DNA of 64,000 nucleotides. Source: Boesenbergia rotunda. Its lineage: Eukaryota > Streptophyta > Magnoliopsida > Zingiberales > Zingiberaceae. The DNA lies in NCBI GenBank assembly GCA_024364735.1, contig JAGFNQ010005371.1, positions 62,001 through 126,000 on the forward strand, given 5' to 3'. Positions 48,491 to 59,168 of this stretch are shown in pieces (the stretch's first letter is position 1; the number at the start of each line of letters is the position of its first letter). The translations under genes and the position numbers were made by a program. The notes under the pieces were generated by a model that saw only the letters and a list, made by a program, of their open reading frames with translations, was not told the origin of the DNA and made no database searches.

Positions 48491-48638
48491 CGCACCACTC
48501 ATTAACTAGATGACTTACTTCGAGCATTCAAGATGGGCATCAAAAATAGCTAGAAAAGCATTTCCACCTAGTGGATTTTACCCATAGCAGATAGCTAGAC
48601 AACAATGTGGAAGTAGCAGAAGCATGATGGGTTCAAAA
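48491..48638. repeat. 148-bp flanking duplication, right copy
   Basis: Identical to 38559-38706. After it the gypsy relic continues with 'cccacagaac', as in copy 2. Confidence 0.95.
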
Positions 48639-48846
48639 CCCACAGAACAATGATTATCTACCTTTCGGTCGCCTGGAACATTCTCGACTGCCAATAGAGG
48701 TGCTGACGTGACTGCAATTTCAATTTGTAAGATAATGTTAATGAAATTCTCTAGTCGACCGTGCACCCTTTGATTGGCTAAGTAGGGGCAAACTTTATCT
48801 TGACCGCCTTGTTCAAATTACTAATAACGTCATCTTCGGTTCACTT
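48639..48846 (+). pseudogene. gypsy relic copy 1, right part
   Basis: Continues the relic interrupted at 38706; collinear with 57473-57660. It ends at the junction with the minus-strand copia gag, near 48846. Confidence 0.75.
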
Positions 48847-49152
48847 GAGCTCTCTTCATCTTTACTTGAGCTTTTTTCCTTCTTCAATTTCGGACGATGT
48901 GGAGGTTATATCTTCAATTCCCATTAAGGCAAAATGGGATACATGATTTTTTTCTTCTTCCGATGATGATGAGCTATCCCATGTTGCTTACAAGTTTTGG
49001 ACTTTCTTTCCCTTTTCTTTTGATTTTTTCTTTTCTTCCTTCTTCTTTCCTTCCTATTTCTTCAAGAGAAAATATTCGTCCCTCATATGTCCTTCTCCTT
49101 GATAATTATAGTAAATAATCTTCCTTGGTTGATTTTTGCTTCTTGAGCTTTT
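48847..49152 (-). pseudogene. gag C-terminal part with a ruined zinc knuckle
   Basis: At about 49113-49072 the minus strand reads YYNYQGEGHMRDEY where copia gags have CX2CX4HX4C: all three Cys are Tyr, the His is kept. Stops and a Lys/Ser-rich scrap follow. It joins the gag at 52616 across the insertion. Confidence 0.72.
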
Positions 49153-52100
49153 GGTTGGATCGGGTTGGACCGGCTATGTTGGGACCGGGTGCATGCCGAC
49201 GTGGATGCGGGTTCGTAATTTCTAAAATTAATTACGTGCAGCGGAAGGTTTAGCATAAATAATTTCCTAAATTATTTAACCACACATCTAAGCATGCAAT
49301 TCTATCTTGTGTAGACATGGTCATATATTTAAAATTTTGCAGAAACGTAAACTAATTACGTATTACCTCGCGTAACTCGAAGGAAGGGACGAGATCCAAC
49401 CGTAAGCGTCCCTCAGAAGCTCCGCCTCTATTCGTGTCCACGCCGAGTAACTTCGGGATGACTTCGCAAAGTCACGAGTTTCATGTTCTCGAGAACTACT
49501 AGATTCTCCGAGAACGCGACAAGAAAAACCAAACGGCTGCCAAGTTGCTAACACAATCGGCTGCCAAGTTGCTAACGCAACTTGGCTTCTCCTCAGCGCC
49601 CTTACCTTCTCCACTCATGCACTTGCTCACGGGCGTTCGTCAAAAATTGCGGCTGCCTCCAATTAACTTCACCGAGAGTTGAAGCTACAAATTCTGTACT
49701 TGGAGAATTTTGGACGTGAGCAACAGTTGCATGGCATGAAGCAATTACATGCCATTAATTGCATGAAGCAATTATCGTTTAATTGCATGAGCAATTAAAC
49801 TTCTAATTACACGCAGTGCTTGGAGCAATTCAAGCAATTAATTGCATGAAGCAATTATTGTTTAATTGCATGAGCAATTAAACCTTTAATTGCACGCAGT
49901 GCTTGGAGCAATTCAATTGCGTGGAGAAGGAAGCTTTTCGGCGCCGCATAGAGAGAGAGGGGAAGGGAGAGGAGAGAAAACCTAGGCAAGAATCCTTCAT
50001 CTCTTGGATTGATTTTACAAGCCTTGCCTTGGGTCCTTTATATAATGGTCTCTTAACCACCAGGTCTCCTTTTTTTTCTTATGGAATAAATTTTATAAGA
50101 AATTTATCATATAAATTTTCTATGATTTATTCCATCTACCAAGTCCTTTTCTTATGGAACAAATTTTATAAAAAATTTATCATATAAATTTTCTTATATA
50201 AATTTCGGTATATAAATTTCTTTATATAACTCTCTTTATATAAATTTATATATAAATTTCTTTATATAAATTCCTTTATCATGGTAAATCAATCCATTAT
50301 TGATTTTATAAAACAAAATAAACCAATCCATGGTTTATTTTAATTTCCATGAAAAATAAATTTATTTCATCCATAATTTTATAAAACAAACCACACTTGA
50401 TTTATTTTATAAATTGAACCAAACTTGGTTTTTCCCTTTTGTTGTGGCCGGCCAAGCAAAGAGGGTGGGGACCCTCTTTGGCCGGCCCCATCCAAGCCAT
50501 GCCCCCAATGAATTAAACTTATTTAATTCATCTATTAAGTCTTCAAAAGACTTAGCCATTTTACGCTTCCGATGCGTCTCTGAAAAAATCAGATTCGACT
50601 CATCGTTTGGCTCAACCAGACTTAATTTCTCTTGATTGGAAAATCCAATTTTCAACTCGTTTTAAATCCCTCGGATTACTCGTAGTGCATGTGACTAAAT
50701 AGGCTTTTGATTTATATTGGCCGTCTATAATTAACCAATTATAGAACGATCATGAGTGGCACCTAGTAGTACATCATGATCCCCAATTAATCGAAAGATC
50801 AACGGTTGACCTCAGAAACAATTTTGAAACCCTTCAGCAGCTTTAATGAATCGTGTCTCATTCCCTTCACCATCTTATACCCACTTGGTTCAGGACATGG
50901 TCTATATGTGTTAGTCCCCATTAGGCTGACTACGTCACACCTAGCCCAAGTAACATTTTCTCGTCTTATGGATTCTAATTACTCTCATGTATTTAAGAGA
51001 TTCATACTCTAAACATGTCATGATCTGGCCAGAGGCTTCGAGTAACAATCCGACGATAGGCCTCGGGTATACATCTCCTCGCAAGGAGTGGTGAATCCTT
51101 TGTAGGCTGTTCAAACATCTTCGGACACTTCGGCTTATACCCAATCATCCTGGGTCCACACCTCCTTAGAGATGCTTGCTTAAGATGTCAAAGTATAAGT
51201 CTCCATGACCAAGATGACTTGAACACCGCAAGTCAAAGGAACATCGCACTTAAGCTACAGTAAGAACTTCATTGACATATCTATATGTAGACTACCATAT
51301 GAAGTCTTACAGCCAGTCACTCCAATGAACTAGTTCCCTTAACTAGCATTCATGTTTATCTCCGGACATCCCAATGTCACCAGCCAGTGAGAATCAGCTG
51401 ATTAGAGAATAACCCATGCTAGTCTCAACAGAATTGACAATGTCCGTATTTATCAATTCATCGACTAGGGACAATTTCAATACTTCACAATTGCACATGT
51501 AGAGATAATCACTAGTTGTGAATTCATCACAAATTCTCTCATGCTGTGAATTGTATTGCGAACATTCAGTAAATGAGTTTAAGATCTCAATCAAATACAT
51601 AAACATGTATACTCAAATAGTGAATATTCATTTATTAGAATAAATGATTACAATAATAAGGCGATTGCCTTAAGACACTTTTCTCATATCACTAACAGGC
51701 TAGAGGGGGGTGAATAGACGGTAAAAAAATGAAAGTGGAGGCACTCGTCTTTAAAAAAGAAACTTGGCCGCAACTGAGAACGTTGCTTCCAAGGCAGTGG
51801 ACGCTCAATAAAAATCTCTTTGTGGCGGAGAAGTCTTACAAAAATAGCACGCTAGACTTTTAGAGAGTTTACAAGAATGGATTAATTGAATGAATGAAAA
51901 GGTTGAAACTCTACACCTATTTATAGCCTAAGAGAATAAATTTGGATTGTTGATTGTTGAGAAATTTTCTTTTGGCCGTTGATCCATGGATGTAATCTGA
52001 ATGGTTGATCTTGGATGGGATTAAATTGCATCCATTGGATCTGATTAAAGGATAAGGTTTTATCCTTTAAGACTTTTTCTTCTGCTCTAGACTTCGCTGT

Positions 52101-52615
52101 TGTAATCTTCAAGTAGTAACATTGGCAGCTACATGTTGTCATCACTAGCTATCCCAAGTGGTAACCATGGCAACATATCTTAGGTGTGGTCTTGGGATTG
52201 AGTCTTCTTAGCAGCAATTAAATTCTTCTTTTTTCGAGCGCCTTGTTTGACATGGTCAAACTGATCAGTCTTTTGGTTCTTCGTCTTCTGGGTGATTTCC
52301 GGCCAACCGGAGTTAGGCTCACCCGAACCTAACTCCGGCCTTTCGCCCCTCGAGCGTCCTTCCTCCCAGCTTCTTGTCCCTCGGACACCGTACATGTCTT
52401 TCTTGCTCCACCGGCGTACTCTTCCGCAGCTTCTGCGTCTCTCAGATTGTACCGAGCCCATCGGCTCACTTCCCCGCACAATCCTTCTCGTCCGCTACGT
52501 CTTACGCTCGACTTCCTCCGTACCTAAGCTCCTGCACATTTAGCAGAGGGATTAAACACACCAGGACCTAACTTAAATCGGTTGATCACATCAAAATCAA
52601 CCAGGGGTACTTACA
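49153..52615 (-). repeat. solo LTR of family X, interrupted
   Basis: Inserted in the gag with the duplication CTTTT at 49148-49152 and 52616-52620. It is split by another solo LTR at 49177-51697. Without that it is 937 bp, against 938 bp for its mate at 34810. The plus-strand left end reads GGTTGG where TG is expected, so one base has decayed. Minus-strand TATAAATA is at 51918-51925. Its small ORFs are chance. Confidence 0.82.
49177..51697 (-). repeat. solo Angela-like LTR, 2.5 kb
   Basis: TGTTGGGACCGG to TCACTAACA on the plus strand, with a perfect GGCTA duplication at 49172-49176 and 51698-51702. It is the only copy in the window with both ends and no interruption. It is about 0.4 kb longer than the 3' LTR at 21393, mostly through extra sequence around 49530-49930 with repeated 'gcatgaagcaattaa' words. 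Minus-strand TATATAAA at 50037-50044. Confidence 0.95.
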
Positions 52616-53430
52616 CTTTTCTTACCATAAGATTTGTTAGATGAAAAATGTTTAAAGGTCCTTCTCATTTTTCTTATCATATACGCCTCTTCACTATCCA
52701 TTGAGGCACATGATTCTTTCGAATCGGAGGATGAAGTCTTCTTCTTCTTGCCCTTTCCCTTGTGCGCCACAAGGGCTACTCCTCTTGGTCTATAGGGTTC
52801 TCCATATAATCCTCTAATTCGAGTTTCATGGAGCTCCATGGTCGAGAAGAATTCATCTAGGGAGCTTTTCATTGGATCCTTTGAAATATAGTATGAGTCC
52901 ATAATTGAACTCCATATTGTGGTTCTTGGAAAGACATTGATGGCTTTCATCAAGAAATCTCGGTTTGAAAGTTGCTCAACTACACTTGTTAGTCCATATA
53001 AAATTTTCTTAATTCTAGAATGTAAGCTAGATACCTTTTCTCCTTTGTTAAACTTGATACTGTTGAGTTGAAATCAAAGAAGACCTCTCTTTGCCAATTT
53101 TGCTTTCGATGTGCTTTCATGAAGCTTTACTAGATTCTCCCATAAATCCTTGACACTTGTGTAGCTTCCAATTTAAGTTATTTCTTGTTGGGGAAGAACA
53201 CTTAGAAGATGATGCAAGGCTTTTGAATTTGCTAGATGATCATCTTTTTGCTTCTTGCTTCACCTTATCTTTTCAAATGACTTATTTTCTTGATCCTTAG
53301 GCACTTCAAAATCGTTTTCCATTATTAACATAATATTAAATTCAGTATCGAAGAATACCTCAACCCTTTTCTTCCACCAAGAGAATTCTCCTTCAAATTT
53401 GGGTGGTTGGATGTGCGAGCCAACCATTTT
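52616..53430 (-). pseudogene. copia gag N-terminal part, minus strand
   Basis: Starts near 53430 with a PPKFEGEFSWWKKRVEVFF-type phrase and continues with FPRTTIWSSIMDSYYISK and LDEFFSTMELHE, the typical gag core (UBN2-like), then a Lys-rich stretch and KMRRTFKHF. Several stops occur (near 53265, 53170 and 53075). The open part 52953-52597 runs into the inserted LTR. Confidence 0.82.
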
Positions 53431-53477
53431 GATGAAATTTGCTCTTCTAGGCGGTTAGTCCATTGAAGGGCAACCTT

Positions 53478-53491
53478 GTAATCTAATACCA
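53478..53491 (-). other. primer binding site
   Basis: The minus strand reads TGGTATTAGATTAC, two bases after the LTR end; the tRNA-Met-like first six bases are kept. Confidence 0.65.
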
Positions 53492-53493
53492 CT

Positions 53494-54486
53494 TGTTGGA
53501 TCGAATGACCCGACCAGAGGATGGGTGAATAGCTTGTCACCCAATTCACGATTCTTCCTACACATGTTAGTTACGCTAGCGGAAATGAACCTTAACAATA
53601 AATAACAATGCTAACACTTATCCATTACGTGGTTCGAAGATTACTTGCTCCTACTATACTGTGTGTCCTTAAGGTGGACGAACCCTTAATCCTTCAGTGG
53701 ATTAGTCTCCGGTAATCTCCGGCTAGGGCTCACTCCTTCTCGGTGGAGTGCAACCTCTCACAATGTCTCTTCCCCTTTACAAGATGAGATTTAGGGTTTA
53801 AGGAAGAGAGTAGACGTGGAAGCTTTGAGCACTTTATTAAGAAGGTTTTCAATAGTATCTCTGACCATTCTCAAGCCTTCAAGCTTTCCCTTTAATAGAA
53901 GAAAGAGCTATTGACAAAACAGCTCAAACCCTTTACCAATCGACTGGTCCAGACACCAGTCGACCGATTCTTTCCGTAGGCATAGCCAATGGATAGCCAA
54001 CGGCTAGTTTTTCAAAGCATCAATCAACTGGTTCCAACCCCAGTCGATTGATCTTTCTGTGAGTTTCACCCAACGCTGTCAGTCGACTGATTCCTCTGTC
54101 AGTCGACTATCCAGCTTACAAAGTCACTCTCGACCTCTCCGGAGTCTATCCTTCATGTATACTTTGAAGTACACTTTCTCAACTTGCCCTTTGAAGTTCT
54201 CTTCCTTTGACTCTCGTCCCTCGGATACACATAAGCCCGCGGCTTGTCTCCATGCCATCCTTCGCGTATGCCTTTGAAGTTTACTTCCTTGGCTCGTCCT
54301 TTGAAGTTCTCTTCCTTTGGCTCTCGTCCCTCGGATGATTTCACTCTGTTGTTCCTCATGTGTGGTTCACCAAGCTCTGCATGACTTAAACACATCAAAC
54401 CAATATGAAAATCTAACTTAATCATATTGGTACACATATCTAAATCTATGATTGTACCTATCAAATTTGGGTCGATTGCACCAATA
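53494..54486 (-). repeat. 5' LTR of the minus-strand copia element
   Basis: 993 bp. The terminus reads CCAATA on the plus strand, so the usual TG end has become TA. CAGTCGACTG-type palindromes lie at 53940-54110. Homologous to 35812-36734 and 57982-59168. Confidence 0.85.
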
Positions 54487-55164
54487 GTTATTATTTATTC
54501 CTAACTCTAGGAGACAATTTATAGACCAAAAAAACAAATTACCATTGTGCTGACATGCCATTGATGTGCCTTAGTTGTGATATGAGATCCCTTAGTTGGA
54601 TAAGACTTATTCACGATAGCCAATAGTCATTCAATGATAACTGTTGATTTGAGTCGCCTCAGTTCCGACCCAGGAAACCACAATTCTGATTTGAGGCGCC
54701 TCGAGTTGCAACTGTGGCGCTTAGGTTCTGTGTTTGTACAAACCTCTATCCACTCAACTGAGATGCCTTCACAAGCAACTATGGCATCTCAATTGACCTT
54801 TTGGTCAAAGTCAACACCTGTGTTGACTTTTTCGCCTTTCATCTACTTGAGTGATTTTTGGCCATCCAGAGTTGAGCTCACCCGAACCTAACTCCAGCAT
54901 TCTCTTTGAACGGGCTTCCTCCCCAACTTCTCATCTCTAGGACGTCACACACGCCCTTCTCATCCACCGTTGTACTCTTCCGCAACCTCTAGTCCTTCGG
55001 ATGCACCAAGCCCCGTTGACTTACTTCCCCATGCTATCCTTCTCATCTGTTGCATCTTCTCCTCAACTTCTAGTGCTCCTGCACAATTAGACACAAGGAT
55101 CAAAAAATAACAGAACCTAACTTGACTTGGTTAATTATATTAAAACTAACCCTAGGTATTTACA
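54487..55164 (-). repeat. partial LTR of family X
   Basis: Collinear with 35091-35747, including the GGCGCC-type words at 54560-54790. The left part was lost at the junction with the element ending at 54486. Confidence 0.82.
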
Positions 55165-57670
55165 GATAATACCTAATGATTGGAGTTGGTCACTAGGAAG
55201 CTAAGGGTCATTTGGTTTGCCATTTTTCAATTTTTCTTTTTTTGAGAAAATATAATTTTTCAGAAAACGTGTTTGGTTTGCATTTTCCATGCTTGTTTTC
55301 TAAAAAAAGATATATCATTTTTTGAAAAACTAGATAATAAAATAAAATTATTTTCTAAGAAACAAGAAAAATATGATTTTCTAGAAAATGAAAATAGAAT
55401 ATGGAGCAAACTAAACGCTTCCTAAATTTGTAAGCACATGATAGAGTTTCCTCACAAACTGTAACAAACTTCCCATAAAGTATAACTCCTTTAGTTGGTA
55501 CGATAGAGGTCTGCAATGTTCATCTATAGTGGATATCTTTAAATTTGTTGGTGATGGGTGTTGGAAGGATAGACGACTTTATTTTACTCTATCATTATTC
55601 AAGAAATTCTCAAGTTTGATTGATGTTGAGGATGAATTGGGATTGGTGGATTTTTGTGATATATTAATTCCCGATGGTCTATTAGTGAAAATATGATTTA
55701 TGTCATTGTTATTAAGAAGTTATCGTTGATAGTAGCATTGAGAGTGGTACATGTACAATATTTATGGATTTGATGATTTATAGTTGGAGATTAAATTATA
55801 AACTCGGTGCTAGTGAAAAAATGATGAACCAGGCAGCAGACAAATTGAACCTGGGGTGACCGGCCCGGCCCCACGGAAGTTTTCCACCGGTCACCAGGGT
55901 AAATCGGGAAGCGCTCACGGTGGCAATCTAGAAGCCCAGCGTCCTAGGGTTCGCGCCCCATTTGGAGAAAAATTCCTGCAAAATGCGCCGTAGCTAGGGA
56001 TCGAACCGTGGATGCCTGAGTTAACAACTAGGTACCTTACCGCTGCACCATAGCCCCGGGGGCTATAAACTCGGTGCTAGTGATCTTATGGTTGAGTGTG
56101 CAATGTGTACAATTTTAATAAATTTAAATAGATGATAACCTCTAAATCAATGATCTTCAACATATGCTTATGTTAGTAACTTCAATTGATTGAGAGTTAA
56201 TGATGTATTTTTCGCTTTACGAACATCAATGGATGGGTTATTATTCTTATTTTGGGCGGAGTTAGCTCTATGTACCATGTTAGATTAAAGGAAGAAGAAT
56301 AATGAATCGGTGAGATTGTCTAGCAAGTCTAAACAACTTAATATAGAGATCATTAATGGCAAATACCTTTGGCCATGGATAGAAGATTTGTTTATCAATT
56401 CAAGGACACCTATATATATATATACTCTAAGATTCTATTAAGATTTGGCGATCATCAACCTAGAGTAAAAGTTGCAGATGTAAAGAAGATGACATTCTTC
56501 ATACGGTGCGAGCATTACGAGTTCCTGATGATGTCATGTGGACTTACCAATGCTCTAGCCACTTTCATGGATTTGATAAATCTGGCATCCTTAGAGTATT
56601 TGGATTGATTTGTTATTATTCATAAATGACATTTTGATATATTCAAAATCAAAGAAGAAGCTATTCCTAACTCCTAACTGGGAAGTTGAGCACTTATTGG
56701 TGTATATGGTTTCTTAGGCACTTTTAGATGAACGAATAAAGGAAGCATAAGTTGGTGATCAACACCTCAAATCCTGAAATAGTAAAGGGGATTGAAGACT
56801 AAAGCTAGATTTTCGGAGATGAAGAAGAGATTATTCAATTTCGAGGAAGGCAATGTGCTCTCGAAGCACATTCAAATAAAGAAAACCTACTTTCGAAAGT
56901 GCATCGATCACAATATTGCGATTCATCCAAAAAGTACTAGTATATATTAGGGCTTAAGAAGCTCTTCTGGGTGGAACGGTGTAAAGGACATTGATGATCT
57001 TGTATCTTGAGAGTTGGTGTGACAACAGGTGAAGGTAGAATATTAGAGTGATGCAGTGGAGGCATAGTGGGCCCATAATCCACAGAGAACATTAGAGACC
57101 ATCAGACTTACCATGCAAGATTTTTGTACTTGAGTAGAAAGGGAGACAAAGTATGATGGATTTCGAAGGATGTATAATTCGATTTAAGTGATCGTTGATC
57201 GATTAACCAAGTTCGTCCATTTCCTACTGACTCACTAGACTGACTCTTTCGATTACTTGGAGGAGTTTCCAACTAGTCATGTGTATATAACTTCATTTTG
57301 TGAATGTCAAATAAATGGATAGAGCACACCACTTATTAACTTGAGGACTTACTTCGAGCATTCAAGATGGGCATCAAAAGTAGCTAGAAAAGCATTTCCA
57401 CCTAGTGGATTTTACCCACAGCAGATAGCTAGACAACAATGTGGAAGTAGTGGAAGCATGGTGGGTTCATAACCTATAGAACGATGATTATCTACCTTTC
57501 GGTTGCCTGGAGCATTCTCGACCGCCTATAGTGGTGCTGATGTGACTGTAATTTCAATCCGTAAGATAATGTTAATGAAGTTCTCTGGTCGACCGTGCAC
57601 CCTTCGTTCATCTTGACTGCCTTATTCGGATTGCTGATAATGTCATCTTTGGTTTGCTTGGAAGCTGCTT
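55165..57670 (+). pseudogene. Ty3/gypsy RT and integrase relic, copy 2
   Basis: Collinear with copy 1. The RT part is clearer here: 56500-56605 gives CEHYEFLMMSCGLTNALATF followed by MDLINLASLEYLD, then a stop. Integrase scraps run from 56900 to 57460. A SINE is inserted at 55817. It shows the unbroken sequence of the sites where the SIRE-like element and the solo LTR 35812 inserted in copy 1. Confidence 0.82.
55817..56063 (-). mobile_element. tRNA-derived SINE, 247 bp
   Basis: On the minus strand it begins about GGGGCTATGGTGCAGCGG, which contains an A box (TGGTGCAGCGG), followed by a B box GGTTCGATCC about 40 bases on, and ends in a short T run. These are the internal promoter of RNA polymerase III. 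The 20-bp flanking duplication (55797-55816 and 56064-56083) is perfect. Copy 1 of the host relic has no insertion here. It looks like the Au-type SINEs of plants. Confidence 0.92.
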
Positions 57671-57981
57671 TGGTTGCCTAAATCCTATACAATAGATTGG
57701 ACCATCCGAAATCTCTTCATCGAGAGTTATTATCAACTAGTTGCCCCCAATCTCCATCCAATTGCCTTGAACCGTTAAACATGCTTCCCTATAGTTGTTA
57801 CACAAAATGAGTCGGATATAAAACGTAAAGTTACTCACACTTGCGTTGGATAGAGATGTTCAGCCTCCGGCTGACTCATCTAGACTGAGTTGTCAAGCCA
57901 CAACTCATAGCTACTTTCACTTGGATTTGTTTGTCAAACCTTTAGTTCTTAGTTGATTCTACTTGGACTTGAGCCACCTAG
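57671..57981. other. non-coding stretch
   Basis: No gene or repeat partner is recognised apart from words such as 'acttggacttgagccacctag' that recur at 59210-59340. Confidence 0.5.
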
Positions 57982-59168
57982 TGTTGGTGCAATCAACCCA
58001 AGTTTGATCGGGTAGATCATGAGTTTTGATGTGTGTGTCAATATGATTAAGTTAGGGTTTCATGTTGATCTAATATGTGTATGTGAGTGTGCAGGTTTGC
58101 AGGATGCACATAGGCTTAGTTGGACGTCTTCGGGACCGGTAAAGGATGGTGTGAGGAGACAAGTCGTGGCCTTGTGTGCATCCGAGGAACCGTGGACAAA
58201 GCAAGGACAATGACCCGAGGGAAGCATACTTCAAGGCATACATGAAGGGTGGCATGGGAGACAAGCCGAGGGCTTGCATGCATCCGAGGGACGAGAGTCG
58301 AAGTCGAAGAAGGCTTGAAGGCAACAGGTCGAGGCTGCTGGAGCAGGAACGATGAGTCGAGGGAAGCGTACTTTGAGGCATACGCGAAGGATGACATGGG
58401 GTGGATGAGCCACGGGCTTGCATGCATCCAAGGGACGAGAGCCAAAGTCGAAGAGGGCTTAAAGACAACAGATCGAGGCTGCGGGATGAAGAGTCAACTA
58501 AGTCATGAGGATTCGAGTGCTGAGAGAACTGTACTCGGGAAGGAAAATCTCAGGGTTCAAGTGCTGAGAGAATTGTACTCGAGAAGGGAAACCTTAGGTA
58601 GCAGTCGACTAGTGCTAGGGCGGTCGACTGAGGTAGAGCATAGAGAGATCAGTCGATTGATGCTTGATCAGTCGACTGGCACAGTCGACTGGTGTCGACC
58701 AGAATGCGAATCGTCAGGCTGTGATATTCAAATTCACGAGGATCAGTCGTCTGTCTCAGGGGCAGTCGACTGGTAACAGTCAGGACAGTATCGAGTACTA
58801 TTTAAGAGGGCTCATTTTTTGCTGTTCTTTTTTGACGAAATAAGCTTGGTAAGAACTTATTAGTAGTCTGCTAGTGCTCAGGTGTTGTCGGGAGTTTATG
58901 GCGAGGTTTCTCCACCCACAAGGAGCTACATGAGCTAGCCGAAGGCTTTCCGGAGAGTCATCCACCGACGGATCGGGATCGTCCACCTTACGAACAGCCG
59001 TGGAGTAGGAGCTTTATCTTCGAACCACGTTAAATTGGTTTGTCTTCCTTTGTGTTAGTTTTAGTTTGTATTATATTCCGGTGCACACTAACATGTCTAG
59101 GGAGAGTTGGCGAATCAAGTGGGTGAACGACTATTCACCCCCTCTAGTCGTACGACAATGTCCCAACA
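57982..59168 (+). repeat. solo LTR (CAGTCGACTG family), 1187 bp
   Basis: TGTTGGTGCAATCAACCC to ATGTCCCAACA with a perfect CCTAG duplication at 57977-57981 and 59169-59173. Several CAGTCGACTG palindromes lie at 58600-58775. It contains an internal duplication: words such as 'gagggaagc', 'cttgcatgcatcc' and 'acgagag' occur twice in 58240-58480. The small ORFs are chance. Confidence 0.93.

Larger units (their letters stand above)
48847..54486 (-). mobile_element. 5' half of a minus-strand copia element (LTR plus gag) with two nested solo LTRs
   Basis: Reading on the minus strand: LTR 54486-53494, primer site 53491-53478, gag N-terminal part 53430-52616, insertion (49153-52615), gag C-terminal part 49152-48847. 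Pol and the 3' LTR are missing. The LTR belongs to the CAGTCGACTG family also found as solo LTRs at 35812 and 57982. Confidence 0.82.

Noticed and set aside
55960..56063. tRNA gene
   Set aside because: A and B boxes are present but no cloverleaf can be formed; the 20-bp duplication and tail show a SINE.
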